Of a DNA stretch of 64,000 nucleotides, positions 19,011-27,282 are shown one piece after another. Made by a program: the position numbers and the translations under genes. The notes below the pieces were generated by a model. It was given only the letters and a program-made list of their open reading frames with translations. It did no database searches and was not told where the DNA came from. The stretch covers positions 124,001 through 188,000 of the forward strand of contig JAIXXJ010000019.1 in NCBI GenBank assembly GCA_027490815.1. Reading direction: 5' to 3'. How positions within the stretch are numbered: position 1 is the stretch's first letter; each line of letters begins with the position of its first letter. The DNA is from Streptomycetaceae bacterium. Lineage in GTDB: Bacteria > Actinomycetota > Actinomycetes > Nanopelagicales > Nanopelagicaceae.

Positions 19011-20594
19011 TTAGTGGCTTTCGATCTCCTTGAGATCATCAGCTGAGACTTTAGGAATTGCTTCTGCGTTAGCTTTACTCAAACGCGCACGTAGTTTATT
19101 CTTCAAGGCACCGGCTCGTTTAACTCCTCGAGCGTCAACGGCAGGTAGATCTAATGCTGGCATTTGTTCATGTGATGTGAGAATAAATGCCTTCTCTGGA
19201 GAGATTGGCTCATGAACTTCTACGAACTCACCACTTGGCATACGAAGTAAGCGACCAGTTTCGCGGCCGTGTAGCACTAACTCACGGTCTGCTCTTTGAA
19301 GCGAGAGGCAAAGTCTTTTCGTAATGATGAATGCAAGTGGCGGAAGTACGAATACTCCGATTCGCGTGCCCCACATGATTTGATTGATTGAGAGATCAAA
19401 GTGCGTTGCAATTAAGTCATTTCCACCATTGATCAGCGTTACCAACATGAAGGTAAGTGACATTGCGCCAAGTGCTGTGCGATTTGGAGCATTGCGTGGA
19501 CGATCCAGTAAGTGGTGTTCGCGCTTGTCGCCTGTAATCCAGCTTTCGATAAATGGATACAGAGCCATTCCTGTAAACAGAATTCCCGGAATAATCAATC
19601 CCGGAATTAAAATGTTCCAGGAGATTGTGTATCCAAAAAAGTAGGTCTCAATCGGTGGCGCCATACGAACAAGCCCATCAAGCCAACCCATGTACCAGTC
19701 TGGTTGTGAACCTGCGGAAATTTGTGCCGGTGTATATGGCCCGTACAGCCAAATCGGGTTAATCGAAGCTACGGCGCCTAGGAAAGCTGTAACACCAAAG
19801 ACGATAAAGAAGAATCCACCAGCTTTAGCCATATACATAGGCATAAGTGGGTAACCAACAACATTTTTCTCGGTGCGTCCTGGACCTGGATACTGAGTGT
19901 GCTTCTGGTACCAAACCAACATTAAGTGCACGGTTATTAATGCTAAAAAAGCACCGGGTAGCAATAGAACGTGAACTATGTAAATTCTTGGGATAAACAA
20001 TTCACCGGGGAACACTCCACCGAAGGCAAAGTATGAAAGATAGGAACCCACAACTGGAATCGCTTGAATGATGGCTTCAGCGATTCGAATACCTGTACCG
20101 GACAAAAGATCATCTGGAAGAGAGTATCCAAGGAAGCCTTCAACAATTCCTAAAGTTAGTAGCCCAACACCGATGATCCAGTTTCCTTCACGTGGCTTAC
20201 GGAAAGCACCTGTGAAGAAAACTCGCAACAAGTGAGCAACAATAGCTGCCATAAAAATTAGCGCTGCCCAGTGGTGAATCTGGCGCATTAGCAAACCACC
20301 GCGTACTTCAAATGAGATATGTAATGCAGAGGCGTAGGCGGCCGACATCTTCACACCTTCAAGTGGTTGATATGAGCCTTCATAAACAACTTCGCGCATT
20401 GAAGGATCAAACCAAAAAGTTAAGAATGTTCCTGAAAGTAGCAAAATAACAAAAGAGTAGAGAGCGACTTCACCAAGAAGGAAAGACCAGTGATCAGGAA
20501 AGACTTTCTTCAAACTCTTCTTTAAGAATGCGGCAGCGCCTGTTCGCTCATCAACATAATTAGCAACTTGGCCGAGCTTTGCTTCAACTGTCAT
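19011..20594 (-). CDS. qcrB: cytochrome bc1 complex cytochrome b subunit
   Basis: Integral subunit with haems bL and bH and the quinol sites. The 527 residues are longer than mitochondrial cytochrome b because of a C-terminal extension, as usual in Actinobacteria. Haem-ligand histidines are seen in MRQIHHWAA and in IVHVLLLPGAFLALITVHLM; the Qo-site PEW-type loop appears as QPDWYMGWLDG. The charged C-terminal tail (about 110 residues) is cytoplasmic. The ATG overlaps the qcrA stop by one base. It is last in ctaE-qcrC-qcrA-qcrB. Confidence 0.96.
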   Translation of the reverse strand: MTVEAKLGQVANYVDERTGAAAFLKKSLKKVFPDHWSFLLGEVALYSFVILLLSGTFLTFWFDPSMREVVYEGSYQPLEGVKMSAAYASALHISFEVRGGLLMRQIHHWAALIFMAAIVAHLLRVFFTGAFRKPREGNWIIGVGLLTLGIVEGFLGYSLPDDLLSGTGIRIAEAIIQAIPVVGSYLSYFAFGGVFPGELFIPRIYIVHVLLLPGAFLALITVHLMLVWYQKHTQYPGPGRTEKNVVGYPLMPMYMAKAGGFFFIVFGVTAFLGAVASINPIWLYGPYTPAQISAGSQPDWYMGWLDGLVRMAPPIETYFFGYTISWNILIPGLIIPGILFTGMALYPFIESWITGDKREHHLLDRPRNAPNRTALGAMSLTFMLVTLINGGNDLIATHFDLSINQIMWGTRIGVFVLPPLAFIITKRLCLSLQRADRELVLHGRETGRLLRMPSGEFVEVHEPISPEKAFILTSHEQMPALDLPAVDARGVKRAGALKNKLRARLSKANAEAIPKVSADDLKEIESH

Positions 20595-21586
20595 TATTTT
20601 TCACGCCCCCAGAAACTAGGTCCTACCGGTTCAGAAAATGGCTTACGGGCAATGAGGTAACCCTCACCGTCCACAGTGATATCTAACTGCGGAAGTGGTC
20701 TGGCCGCAGGTCCAAATATCACTTTTGCGGCGCGAGTCACATCAAATGTGGATTGGTGACATGGGCACAACAGATGCTTGGTTGTTTGTTCATACAAAGC
20801 CACTGCGCAGCCCATGTGGGAACAGATTTTGGAGAAGGCGATAATTCCTTCATGCGTCATGGCAAGGCGATCAGGTTCCAAGTTGAACTCTGAAGGCCGT
20901 AGACGAATGAGTAAGAGCGCATCTTTTGCGATGTCATCCAAATGACGATCTTTGGGATCTGCAAACTCGGGCATAACTTGGGCCACAGAACCAACCTCTA
21001 AATCTGAGGCTTTGATTCGGCGATCACCAGGATCAGTCACCAAATAAGTACCAGATTTCCAATTGGTCATTTTTTGTTCTGGACCAGGCAGTGGACCTAA
21101 ATCACGCAACAGTAAAATTGGGGAAAGGGCTGACAATCCGAGAGCAGCCCCTAACGATTTTTTAATGAGTGAGCGACGTCCCAGACCAGAACTAGCAGCA
21201 CCTTCCTTGACGGTATCGACAAAGTCTTTTCGATCTTGCTCTGGTGAACGAAACTCATGACGCTGCATCACAACTTCTTGATCCGGCATCAAAGTTTTTG
21301 CCCAATGAATAGCGCCCAGTCCGATAAAGAAGAGCGCAATCGCCATACCTAAGCCAAGACCTAATTGGTGCGCGTTTTGATTACCCATGATTGGGATGAA
21401 AACAAAAACATCATCTGGAATAAATACATAGGAAACAATAAGCAAAACAGTTCCTAGCGCCGAAATTCCAAACATCGCGGCAACTTGTCGTTCTGCGCGA
21501 TCTGCAGCCTTTGGATCGGTGTCAGTTTTGCGATGAACGTGAGCCGGCAGACCTGGATCTTTACTTGGTTCTAGTTGGCTGCTCAT
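20594..21586 (-). CDS. qcrA: cytochrome bc1 complex Rieske iron-sulfur subunit
   Basis: Membrane-anchored 2Fe-2S protein that takes electrons from quinol. About 330 residues with three membrane helices, the actinobacterial architecture. A twin-arginine motif GRRSLIKKS (Arg137-Arg138) precedes the third helix, consistent with Tat translocation of the C-terminal domain. Cluster ligands: Cys255 and His257 (CSHMGC), Cys274 and His277 (CPCH), with Cys260/Cys276 for the stabilising disulfide. ATG 21586 lies 5 bp after the qcrC stop; an upstream in-frame start at 21610 would overlap qcrC. Confidence 0.96.
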   Translation of the reverse strand: MSSQLEPSKDPGLPAHVHRKTDTDPKAADRAERQVAAMFGISALGTVLLIVSYVFIPDDVFVFIPIMGNQNAHQLGLGLGMAIALFFIGLGAIHWAKTLMPDQEVVMQRHEFRSPEQDRKDFVDTVKEGAASSGLGRRSLIKKSLGAALGLSALSPILLLRDLGPLPGPEQKMTNWKSGTYLVTDPGDRRIKASDLEVGSVAQVMPEFADPKDRHLDDIAKDALLLIRLRPSEFNLEPDRLAMTHEGIIAFSKICSHMGCAVALYEQTTKHLLCPCHQSTFDVTRAAKVIFGPAARPLPQLDITVDGEGYLIARKPFSEPVGPSFWGREK

Positions 21587-21590
21587 GTAG

Positions 21591-22382
21591 TTACTTCGCC
21601 TTCGTGGCAAGCCATACAGCTACACCGATTAATAGACCAAGCCCTAAAGTCCATGCAAGTAAACCCTCTGTAACTGGACCAACGCGACCAAGCGATGCAC
21701 CACCGAGATTGGGTTCAGCCTCTGCAGATTTAATCCACTTGATGATTGAGAGTTTTTCTTCTGGAGTAATAGTTTTGTCATTAAACACTGGCATTGCCTG
21801 TGGGCCTGTAACCATCGCTTCATAAATATGTTTTGGAAGAACACCCATAACTGTTGGTGCGTACTTTCCCTGAGTGAGCGCGCCACCTTGGCCTGCAAAG
21901 TTGTGACACATTGCGCAGTTGTTTCTAAACAACTCTCCACCTTCGGCTGTGCTTCCATCTCTTTCGAAGTTGAGCAATTCCATGCCAGGAATTTCTGGAC
22001 CTGGGGCAAGGGAGGCAACATATGCTGCCAGAGCTGCTACTTCTTCTTCGTCATAGACAGGAGCCTTTCGCATGGCCTGTGTACTCATATCTGCCATCGG
22101 CATGCGACCTGTTCCAACTTGGAAATCAACAGAAGCTGCGCCAACTCCAATTAACGATGGAGCGATAGAGACACCTTCTGCATTTAGTCCGTGACAGGAA
22201 GAACATCCCTTCAAGAAAATCTGTCGTCCTTCTTCAATCAAGGTTGAACGCTCAACCGCGCTTGTCTCGTTAGCGGTAGTCGCACTTGCAACGCTAAAGG
22301 TTCCACCGATTCCAAGCAAGGCAAAAGTCAAGAGAAGTGGTGCTGCCGCTTTATGGCGACGAAATCGAGATAACCGTTTCAC
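21591..22382 (-). CDS. qcrC: cytochrome bc1 complex diheme cytochrome c subunit
   Basis: Diheme cytochrome c1 of the actinobacterial supercomplex, which transfers electrons directly to CuA without a soluble cytochrome c. The 263 residues show an N-terminal signal/anchor, CSSCH (60-64) and CAMCH (156-160) haem sites, and a C-terminal membrane helix (GLLAWTLGLGLLIGVAVWLATK). GTG 22382 is preceded by AAAGGAAA. It sits between ctaE and qcrA. Confidence 0.96.
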   Translation of the reverse strand: MKRLSRFRRHKAAAPLLLTFALLGIGGTFSVASATTANETSAVERSTLIEEGRQIFLKGCSSCHGLNAEGVSIAPSLIGVGAASVDFQVGTGRMPMADMSTQAMRKAPVYDEEEVAALAAYVASLAPGPEIPGMELLNFERDGSTAEGGELFRNNCAMCHNFAGQGGALTQGKYAPTVMGVLPKHIYEAMVTGPQAMPVFNDKTITPEEKLSIIKWIKSAEAEPNLGGASLGRVGPVTEGLLAWTLGLGLLIGVAVWLATKAK

Positions 22383-22394
22383 AGTTTTCCTTTG

Positions 22395-23018
22395 CTACTT
22401 AATGAGATAGATCGCAGAGAAAAGAGCGATCCATACAACGTCGACGAAGTGCCAGTAATAAGAAACTACAATTGCTGTTGTTGCCTGCTGACTTGTGAAC
22501 CTGCGTGCTTTTGACACACGGACCATCACGATCAAAAATGCAATCAATCCGCCAACAACGTGAAGTCCATGGAATCCAGTCGTCACATAAAAGACAGAAC
22601 CATATGCATTAGAAGAAAGAGTGAGGCCTTCACTTACCAGAACTGCATATTCATAAACCTGGCCAGAAACGAAATAGCCACCCATAAGAACAGTTAGAGC
22701 AAACCATTCCCGCATTCCCCATTTGCTAACTTGAAAAATCGTTCCAGTTCGTCGATTTTGAAAACGCTCTGCGGCGAAAACTCCAAACTGACATGTGACC
22801 GATGACAAAACTAAAATTGTTGTGTTAAACGCTGCAAATGGAAGATCCAAAAGCGTTGTTGATTCGCCCCAAATACCCGGGCCTTGGACTGCGCGAATTG
22901 TGAAATACATTGCAAAGAGTGCAGCAAAAAACATTAACTCACTTGAGAGCCAGACGATCGTCCCGACAGCTACGGCGTTGGGACGAGTGATCTTATGATG
23001 GTCAACGTTGCTGGTCAT
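22395..23018 (-). CDS. ctaE: cytochrome c oxidase subunit III
   Basis: Subunit III of the aa3 oxidase: 207 residues, five predicted membrane helices, with the family block [11 protein letters not shown] and the closing [17 protein letters not shown]. Subunit III sits in the bc1 operon rather than beside ctaD, as in mycobacteria and Streptomyces, matching assembly of one supercomplex. The start ATG is preceded by CCCCC and TAATCT, suggesting a leaderless or nearly leaderless message. Confidence 0.96.
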   Translation of the reverse strand: MTSNVDHHKITRPNAVAVGTIVWLSSELMFFAALFAMYFTIRAVQGPGIWGESTTLLDLPFAAFNTTILVLSSVTCQFGVFAAERFQNRRTGTIFQVSKWGMREWFALTVLMGGYFVSGQVYEYAVLVSEGLTLSSNAYGSVFYVTTGFHGLHVVGGLIAFLIVMVRVSKARRFTSQQATTAIVVSYYWHFVDVVWIALFSAIYLIK

Positions 23019-23029
23019 GGGGGAGATTA
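23019..23029 (-). promoter_or_regulatory. promoter of the ctaE-qcrCAB operon
   Basis: Minus strand TAATCT (23029-23024) is followed by five C residues and the ctaE ATG. This gap is one base shorter than the common 6 in this window, so the exact transcription start is less certain. Confidence 0.4.
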
Positions 23030-23166
23030 TTCCCGAAAATGATGCTCCCGTCTGCCTGGCTACCCCTCAAACCCCATCGATTTCAGGCCCGATTGGGTGA
23101 AACCGATCACTGTATTTGAAGGTTTTTTGGACAATAGAAATGGGTCGAACATGGCATTACTGGCAA

Positions 23167-23179
23167 TAGACTTTTACCT
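23167..23179 (+). promoter_or_regulatory. leaderless promoter of the receiver-like gene and trpD
   Basis: TAGACT (23167-23172) ends 7 nt before ATG 23180. The rest of the 161-bp divergent gap to ctaE shows no other clear element. Confidence 0.5.
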
Positions 23180-23602
23180 ATGGCTGAATCGAAAAAACAG
23201 ATCATCGTCTATTCAAATGATTCGAGTGTTCGCGCTTCGGTGATTTCTGCTTTGGGAAAACGTGCGGCAAAAGACCTTCCAGAACATGAATTCCATGAGT
23301 TTGCTACAGCACCAGCCATGCGGGCCTATATAGATACCAAGAATCTCTCAGGTGGCTTTAGAGCAGACCTGTTCATTCTTGATGGAGAGACTTCCCCAGA
23401 AGGTGGATTAGGTGTAGCAAGACAATTAAAAGATGAAGTTTTTAACTGCCCTCCTGTTTTAGTTATCACTGGAAGACAGGAAGACTCTTGGCTAGCGGCG
23501 TGGTCGATGGCAGAAGCATCGGTAGTCCATCCGATTGATCCATTCACATTGGCAAAAACTGCGGCGGAGCTACTGCGCGGAGCAACGCAAGCATCTGCTT
23601 AA
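23180..23602 (+). CDS. degenerate receiver-domain protein, function unknown
   Basis: A 140-residue soluble protein with the alternating fold of a CheY-like receiver: strand IIVYSND, strand LFILDGE with Asp68 at the phospho-acceptor position, strand VLVITG with Thr97 at the conserved Thr/Ser position, then VVHPIDPFTLAKTAAELL. The lysine that normally precedes the final cis-proline is His117, and the N-terminal acidic pair is reduced to Asp14, so ordinary phosphorylation looks unlikely. No output domain follows. It lies 8 bp before trpD and has a TAGACT -10 element 7 nt before its ATG. Confidence 0.65.
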   Translation: MAESKKQIIVYSNDSSVRASVISALGKRAAKDLPEHEFHEFATAPAMRAYIDTKNLSGGFRADLFILDGETSPEGGLGVARQLKDEVFNCPPVLVITGRQEDSWLAAWSMAEASVVHPIDPFTLAKTAAELLRGATQASA

Positions 23603-23610
23603 CTTTAACT

Positions 23611-24660
23611 ATGAGTGATTCTCAGTGGCAGGAATACATTTCAGTTTTGGATTCTGGCCGCGATTTATCGGTTAAGTCGGTTCAGTGGTGCATGAATGAA
23701 ATTCTCACTGGCCAGAGTTCAGACGAGACGATTAAAAAGTTTTTACTTTCACTCAAAGCTAAAGGCGAGACACCAGAGGAAATCAGCGCCCTGGTTTCAC
23801 AGATGTATAGATATGCCAGCCCAATAACAATTACCGAGCGTGCCGTCGATACCGTGGGTACAGGTGGAGACGGGGCAAACACAATAAACATCTCTACAAC
23901 TGCAGCCATCATTGCAGCTGCAGCAGGGGTTAAAGTTATTAAGCATGGCAATCGAGCCGCTTCGTCAAAATCTGGATCAGCAGACTTATTGGAAAACCTT
24001 GGAATCAATATCAACTTAGATGGAAAAGCTGTTGAGACAACCTTTTCCAATCTAGGAATAGGCTTTTGTTTTGCTCCAATTTTTCACCCCGCTATGCGCT
24101 TTGCAGCCGCCGCAAGAAAACAATTGGGCCTACCAACGGTTTTTAATATTTTGGGTCCACTTGCTAATCCTGCACAACCAAAGGCTGCGGCAATTGGAGT
24201 TGCTAACAAGGAGATGATGCCGGTGATGGCGCAAGTTCTCGCAGAAAAAGGAGTAGATGGTTTTGTCTTTAGGGGAGACGATGGAATTGATGAGATAACT
24301 CTTGCAACAACAACGACTGTACTAACTCTGGCTGATGGAAGGATTTCATCTGAGCAGTTTGATCCTTTGGACCTAAAAATCTCCCGTGCTCCGATCTCAG
24401 ATTTAAGGGGTGGCGACGGTTCTCATAATGCAGGAATAACTACTGCGATCTTTGATGGTGAACATGGTGCGTCTCGGGATGCGGTTTTGTTAAACGCCGC
24501 TGCGGCAATTGCAGCTTATGACGCGCGAGTTGATTTGAATCTTATTGAGCGAATCGCTTTAGGGCTTGAAAGAGCTACCGAAGCAGTTGATTCAGGGGCG
24601 GCCAAAGAGTTAGTGCGCCAATGGGCAACGCTCAGCCAACAACTACACATCGCGCAATAG
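23611..24660 (+). CDS. trpD: anthranilate phosphoribosyltransferase
   Basis: Second step of tryptophan synthesis, joining anthranilate and PRPP. The 349 residues contain the PRPP-binding GTGGDGANT (83-91), the anthranilate-site KHGNRAASSKSGSADLLE and the GPLANP block. It stands apart from other trp genes, next to the respiratory operon, as in mycobacteria. TAACTT ends 5 nt before the ATG, so it may also have its own leaderless start. Confidence 0.96.
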   Translation: MSDSQWQEYISVLDSGRDLSVKSVQWCMNEILTGQSSDETIKKFLLSLKAKGETPEEISALVSQMYRYASPITITERAVDTVGTGGDGANTINISTTAAIIAAAAGVKVIKHGNRAASSKSGSADLLENLGININLDGKAVETTFSNLGIGFCFAPIFHPAMRFAAAARKQLGLPTVFNILGPLANPAQPKAAAIGVANKEMMPVMAQVLAEKGVDGFVFRGDDGIDEITLATTTTVLTLADGRISSEQFDPLDLKISRAPISDLRGGDGSHNAGITTAIFDGEHGASRDAVLLNAAAAIAAYDARVDLNLIERIALGLERATEAVDSGAAKELVRQWATLSQQLHIAQ

Positions 24661-24705
24661 ATTGTGACTTCAATTTAAAGCGTTAGAGAAATTATGATTT
24701 AGGCG

Positions 24706-24717
24706 TACTCTCAACTC
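24706..24717 (+). promoter_or_regulatory. leaderless promoter of the hydrolase gene
   Basis: TACTCT (24706-24711) ends 6 nt before ATG 24718; no Shine-Dalgarno sequence. Confidence 0.5.
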
Positions 24718-25506
24718 ATGGCTATAAGCGGTGCTCCACAAGGTTGGATTTCAGACTGGGCTGCTTTAGGACACGGTGAGAATTCAAGAATTGGAATCAT
24801 CTTGGTTCATGGATTTACTGGTTCACCTGCTGCAATGCGCCCTTGGGGGGAGTTTTTAAATTCAAAGGGTTATTGCGTAACTGTGCCGTTGCTACCAGGA
24901 CATGGAACTAAAGTTGAAAACCTCAACAAAGTAAAATGGCAAGAGTGGCCAGCAAAGGTTATTTTTGAGATTGAACAGATGTCCAAATCATGTGATCAAA
25001 TTGTTTTGATTGGACTATCAATGGGCGGTAGCACGATTCTCAATGTTGCAGCATCTTTCAGTGGAGGTAATAAAAATATCGTCGGACTTGTCTTAGTCAA
25101 TCCAATGATTCATGTTCGAGGAGTTCCAGCCGAGTTAGCATATTTTCTATCTCGCTTTCAGTTGCTACGAAAAAGTGTTGGAGATGACATAAAGAGACCC
25201 GGAATGACCGAGTGGGGATATGACGCTCTTCCAACCCGGGGTGTTCATCAACTCCTTAAAATGCTGCGAATTACAAGACGTAATCTCCCAACGATAAAGC
25301 TTCCATTACAACTTTTTCATTCTGTTGATGATCACACTCTGCCAGTGAGTAATACAGAGATCATTTTGAGAGAGATTGGTTCACTTGAAAAGAATCGAAT
25401 TGAACTGGTCAATAGTTATCACGTAGCCACCATGGATTATGACCAGGAGTTAATCTTTCAAAATTCGTTGACTTTCATAGAAAGTCTTACAAACAAACAA
25501 AAGTAG
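24718..25506 (+). CDS. alpha/beta-hydrolase, carboxylesterase / monoacylglycerol lipase-like
   Basis: Soluble 262-residue serine hydrolase. The nucleophile elbow is GLSMGG (Ser101), the oxyanion region is LVHGFTGSP, and the acid and base appear as HSVDDHTLP and NSYHVATMDYD. This pattern matches the Est30-type carboxylesterase / monoacylglycerol lipase group. It could hydrolyse short acyl esters or glycerides; the substrate is not determined. No signal peptide is seen. It stands alone between trpD and a convergent nitroreductase. Confidence 0.85.
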   Translation: MAISGAPQGWISDWAALGHGENSRIGIILVHGFTGSPAAMRPWGEFLNSKGYCVTVPLLPGHGTKVENLNKVKWQEWPAKVIFEIEQMSKSCDQIVLIGLSMGGSTILNVAASFSGGNKNIVGLVLVNPMIHVRGVPAELAYFLSRFQLLRKSVGDDIKRPGMTEWGYDALPTRGVHQLLKMLRITRRNLPTIKLPLQLFHSVDDHTLPVSNTEIILREIGSLEKNRIELVNSYHVATMDYDQELIFQNSLTFIESLTNKQK

Positions 25507-25529
25507 TCAGTGTTTTTAAATTTGGCCTG

Positions 25530-25597
25530 CGGAGATCTGGGATGCAAATCTTGTGCTTTTGCCCACCAACAGACAAGTGCGAAACTATAGATCTCCG
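25530..25597. repeat. 9-bp inverted repeat across a convergent 3' end
   Basis: CGGAGATCT (25530-25538) and AGATCTCCG (25589-25597) are perfect inverted copies, 50 nt apart, spanning the region where the hydrolase and nitroreductase genes converge. The second copy lies inside the last codons of the nitroreductase. It might act as a two-way transcription stop, but the long loop and lack of a T-tract make this weak. Confidence 0.35.
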
Positions 25598-26163
25598 GAA
25601 ATGATTAAATCTGAAAGTGGAAAGCGCTCACGCGGTAGCAGCTCTCGATCTCTTGCTTGCCCCTCAGGAAGATTTTCTGCCGGTCCCTGTCGACCAATTG
25701 CTAGAATTACAATGCAATCGCGCTGGCCGGAAATACCAAATGACTTATTCATTTTCTCTTTATCAAAACCGATCATCTGGTGAACAATGAATCCTCGATG
25801 GTGAGCCTCAACTGTCAATTGAGAAACCGCTAAGCCTGTATCAAAGAGTGCAATCGGAGGATAGATATGACCTTCAGTCTTTTGTTCAACCACGACTGCT
25901 ACCAACGCCGATGCATTTGGCGCCCATACTTGATTAAATCCTGATATGGCCTCGCATATTTTTTGAAAAGTTTCATCTCCGCGCCTTGAGATGATAAATC
26001 TCCACGGTTGGAAGTTATATGAGGAAGGAGCCCACCTAGCCGCTTCCAAAAGCGCTGTCATATCTTCAGTCGAAATCAAAGCTGTGGGATCAAAGGATCG
26101 AGGGCTCCAACGATCAGTAAGAATGGGATGAATTGGAACGGATGTTTGCGCTTTTTTCTGCAT
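25585..26163 (-). CDS. nitroreductase family protein (FMN-dependent)
   Basis: A 192-residue flavin oxidoreductase. The FMN-phosphate arginine block is DRWSPRSFD near the N-terminus, the mid-region is WAPSSYNFQPWRFI, and the C-terminal loop is VILAIGRQG, all typical of compact nitroreductases. Substrate unknown; relatives reduce nitro compounds, quinones or flavins. The frame is open from TTG 26169, but ATG 26163 is preceded by TAGAGT with a 6-nt gap, so I take that as the leaderless start. Confidence 0.87.
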   Translation of the reverse strand: MQKKAQTSVPIHPILTDRWSPRSFDPTALISTEDMTALLEAARWAPSSYNFQPWRFIISRRGDETFQKICEAISGFNQVWAPNASALVAVVVEQKTEGHIYPPIALFDTGLAVSQLTVEAHHRGFIVHQMIGFDKEKMNKSFGISGQRDCIVILAIGRQGPAENLPEGQARDRELLPRERFPLSDLIISGDL

Positions 26164-26175
26164 ATTCAAACTCTA
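26164..26175 (-). promoter_or_regulatory. leaderless promoter of the first nitroreductase gene
   Basis: Minus strand TAGAGT (26175-26170) is followed by 6 nt and ATG 26163. Confidence 0.45.
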
Positions 26176-26197
26176 GCCCAAATCAGCAAGGGTCACG

Positions 26198-26425
26198 TTA
26201 GTTAAACCAGCGAATCATTCCAATGACTCCTGCGGTTGCATAGAAGAATTGAAGAAAGAGAATTCCATTGTGCCCACTGATTTTTGCCCAAATTCCAATT
26301 AGTACCGATGAGCTGAGCAATAGCGTGAAACCAATAAATTCGGCTCCAATGTTTGCCGCAATGAGCATCGAATAAACAATTGCAGTGACAACTCCACTCC
26401 ACTCTAAAGCCTTAGCTCGTGTCAT
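26198..26425 (-). CDS. small three-helix membrane protein, unknown function
   Basis: A 75-residue hydrophobic protein with three membrane segments: GVVTAIVYSMLIAANIG, FIGFTLLLSSSVLIGIWA and ILFLQFFYATAGVIGMI. I do not recognise the family; the short helices with a C-terminal RWF recall a fragment of PnuC-like transporters, without firm support. ATG 26425 is chosen because AGAGG lies 5 nt upstream; GTG 26431 is the alternative. It lies between two nitroreductase genes in the same direction and may share transcription with the downstream one. Confidence 0.6.
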   Translation of the reverse strand: MTRAKALEWSGVVTAIVYSMLIAANIGAEFIGFTLLLSSSVLIGIWAKISGHNGILFLQFFYATAGVIGMIRWFN

Positions 26426-26486
26426 GGCCACCTCTTTTCATTCGAAACCGTCAGGGAAACTACTTGGTTAGGGCTAATTGCGGCGA

Positions 26487-27239
26487 CTACAAATTCTTTG
26501 AAGAAACCACCATCTCGCTCACATCAATTCTATGAGCTTGGAAGGCATTGACAGGGGAGTCACTCGGATAGCCGATTGCTATTCCACAGAGCAGCCGATA
26601 ATCCTTTGAAATATCAAACTCTTTACGAACCACATCATCCCAAACAGCTACGGCGCCCTGGGCACAAGTGCCAAGACCATGAGAGTGGGCAGAGAGCATG
26701 AGGTTTGACATCATTAAACCAGCATCTGATGCTGCGTAGATGTGAAGACTTTTGTGAATGTAAATAAACAATTCAACGGGAGCACCAAAAAACGAATAGT
26801 TCTTTGCCCATTGTTGATCTCGCGCCGCTCTGTCGCCTCGCTTCACTCCAAAAAGCTCATAGAGCTCTTTACCAACTCGTTCTGATCGCGGCTTGAGCTC
26901 TGTTGGATATGGCCTAGCAATACTTCGATTACTCGTAGGAAGCCCGTAGCGAGAGTAAATGATGCGAAGTTTGTTTTTGAAACCTTTACGCAAAATTCGA
27001 GAAAGGGCCGCCCAACGAGATAAAAACTCCGAACTGATCCGATCGCGGGTCGGCCCTGTTGCTACTGCAACTTTGAATGGCCGAGTGTTAGACCAACTAG
27101 CTGCGGTAAGAGAGTCTTTAAGAATTTGATCAAGAATCTCTTGGGGGACAGGAGTGGGAAGAAAATCTCGTGTGCTTCTGCGTGAGGCAAGAAAATTAGA
27201 GAAATCTTTAGAACTGAAGGCAGTGTTGGAATTATTCAC
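26487..27239 (-). CDS. nitroreductase family protein, larger form
   Basis: A 250-residue FMN-dependent reductase. RRSTRDFLPTPVP at the N-terminus carries the FMN-phosphate arginines and SWSNTRPFKVAVATG follows. An insertion of about 60 residues (after LRKGFKNKL) separates this from the C-terminal half with HSHGLGTCAQGAV and LLCGIAIGYP. The length and insertion resemble the larger NfnB-like group rather than the compact one next door, so the two are not recent duplicates. GTG start with TAGGCT 6 nt upstream. Confidence 0.85.
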   Translation of the reverse strand: MNNSNTAFSSKDFSNFLASRRSTRDFLPTPVPQEILDQILKDSLTAASWSNTRPFKVAVATGPTRDRISSEFLSRWAALSRILRKGFKNKLRIIYSRYGLPTSNRSIARPYPTELKPRSERVGKELYELFGVKRGDRAARDQQWAKNYSFFGAPVELFIYIHKSLHIYAASDAGLMMSNLMLSAHSHGLGTCAQGAVAVWDDVVRKEFDISKDYRLLCGIAIGYPSDSPVNAFQAHRIDVSEMVVSSKNL

Positions 27240-27251
27240 TGGAGAAGCCTA
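27240..27251 (-). promoter_or_regulatory. leaderless promoter of the second nitroreductase gene
   Basis: Minus strand TAGGCT (27251-27246) is followed by 6 nt and GTG 27239, the same hexamer and gap as thrS and the DUF948 gene. Confidence 0.5.
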
Positions 27252-27282
27252 GCGAAAATCGATTGTACTCAGCGGTAATCTT

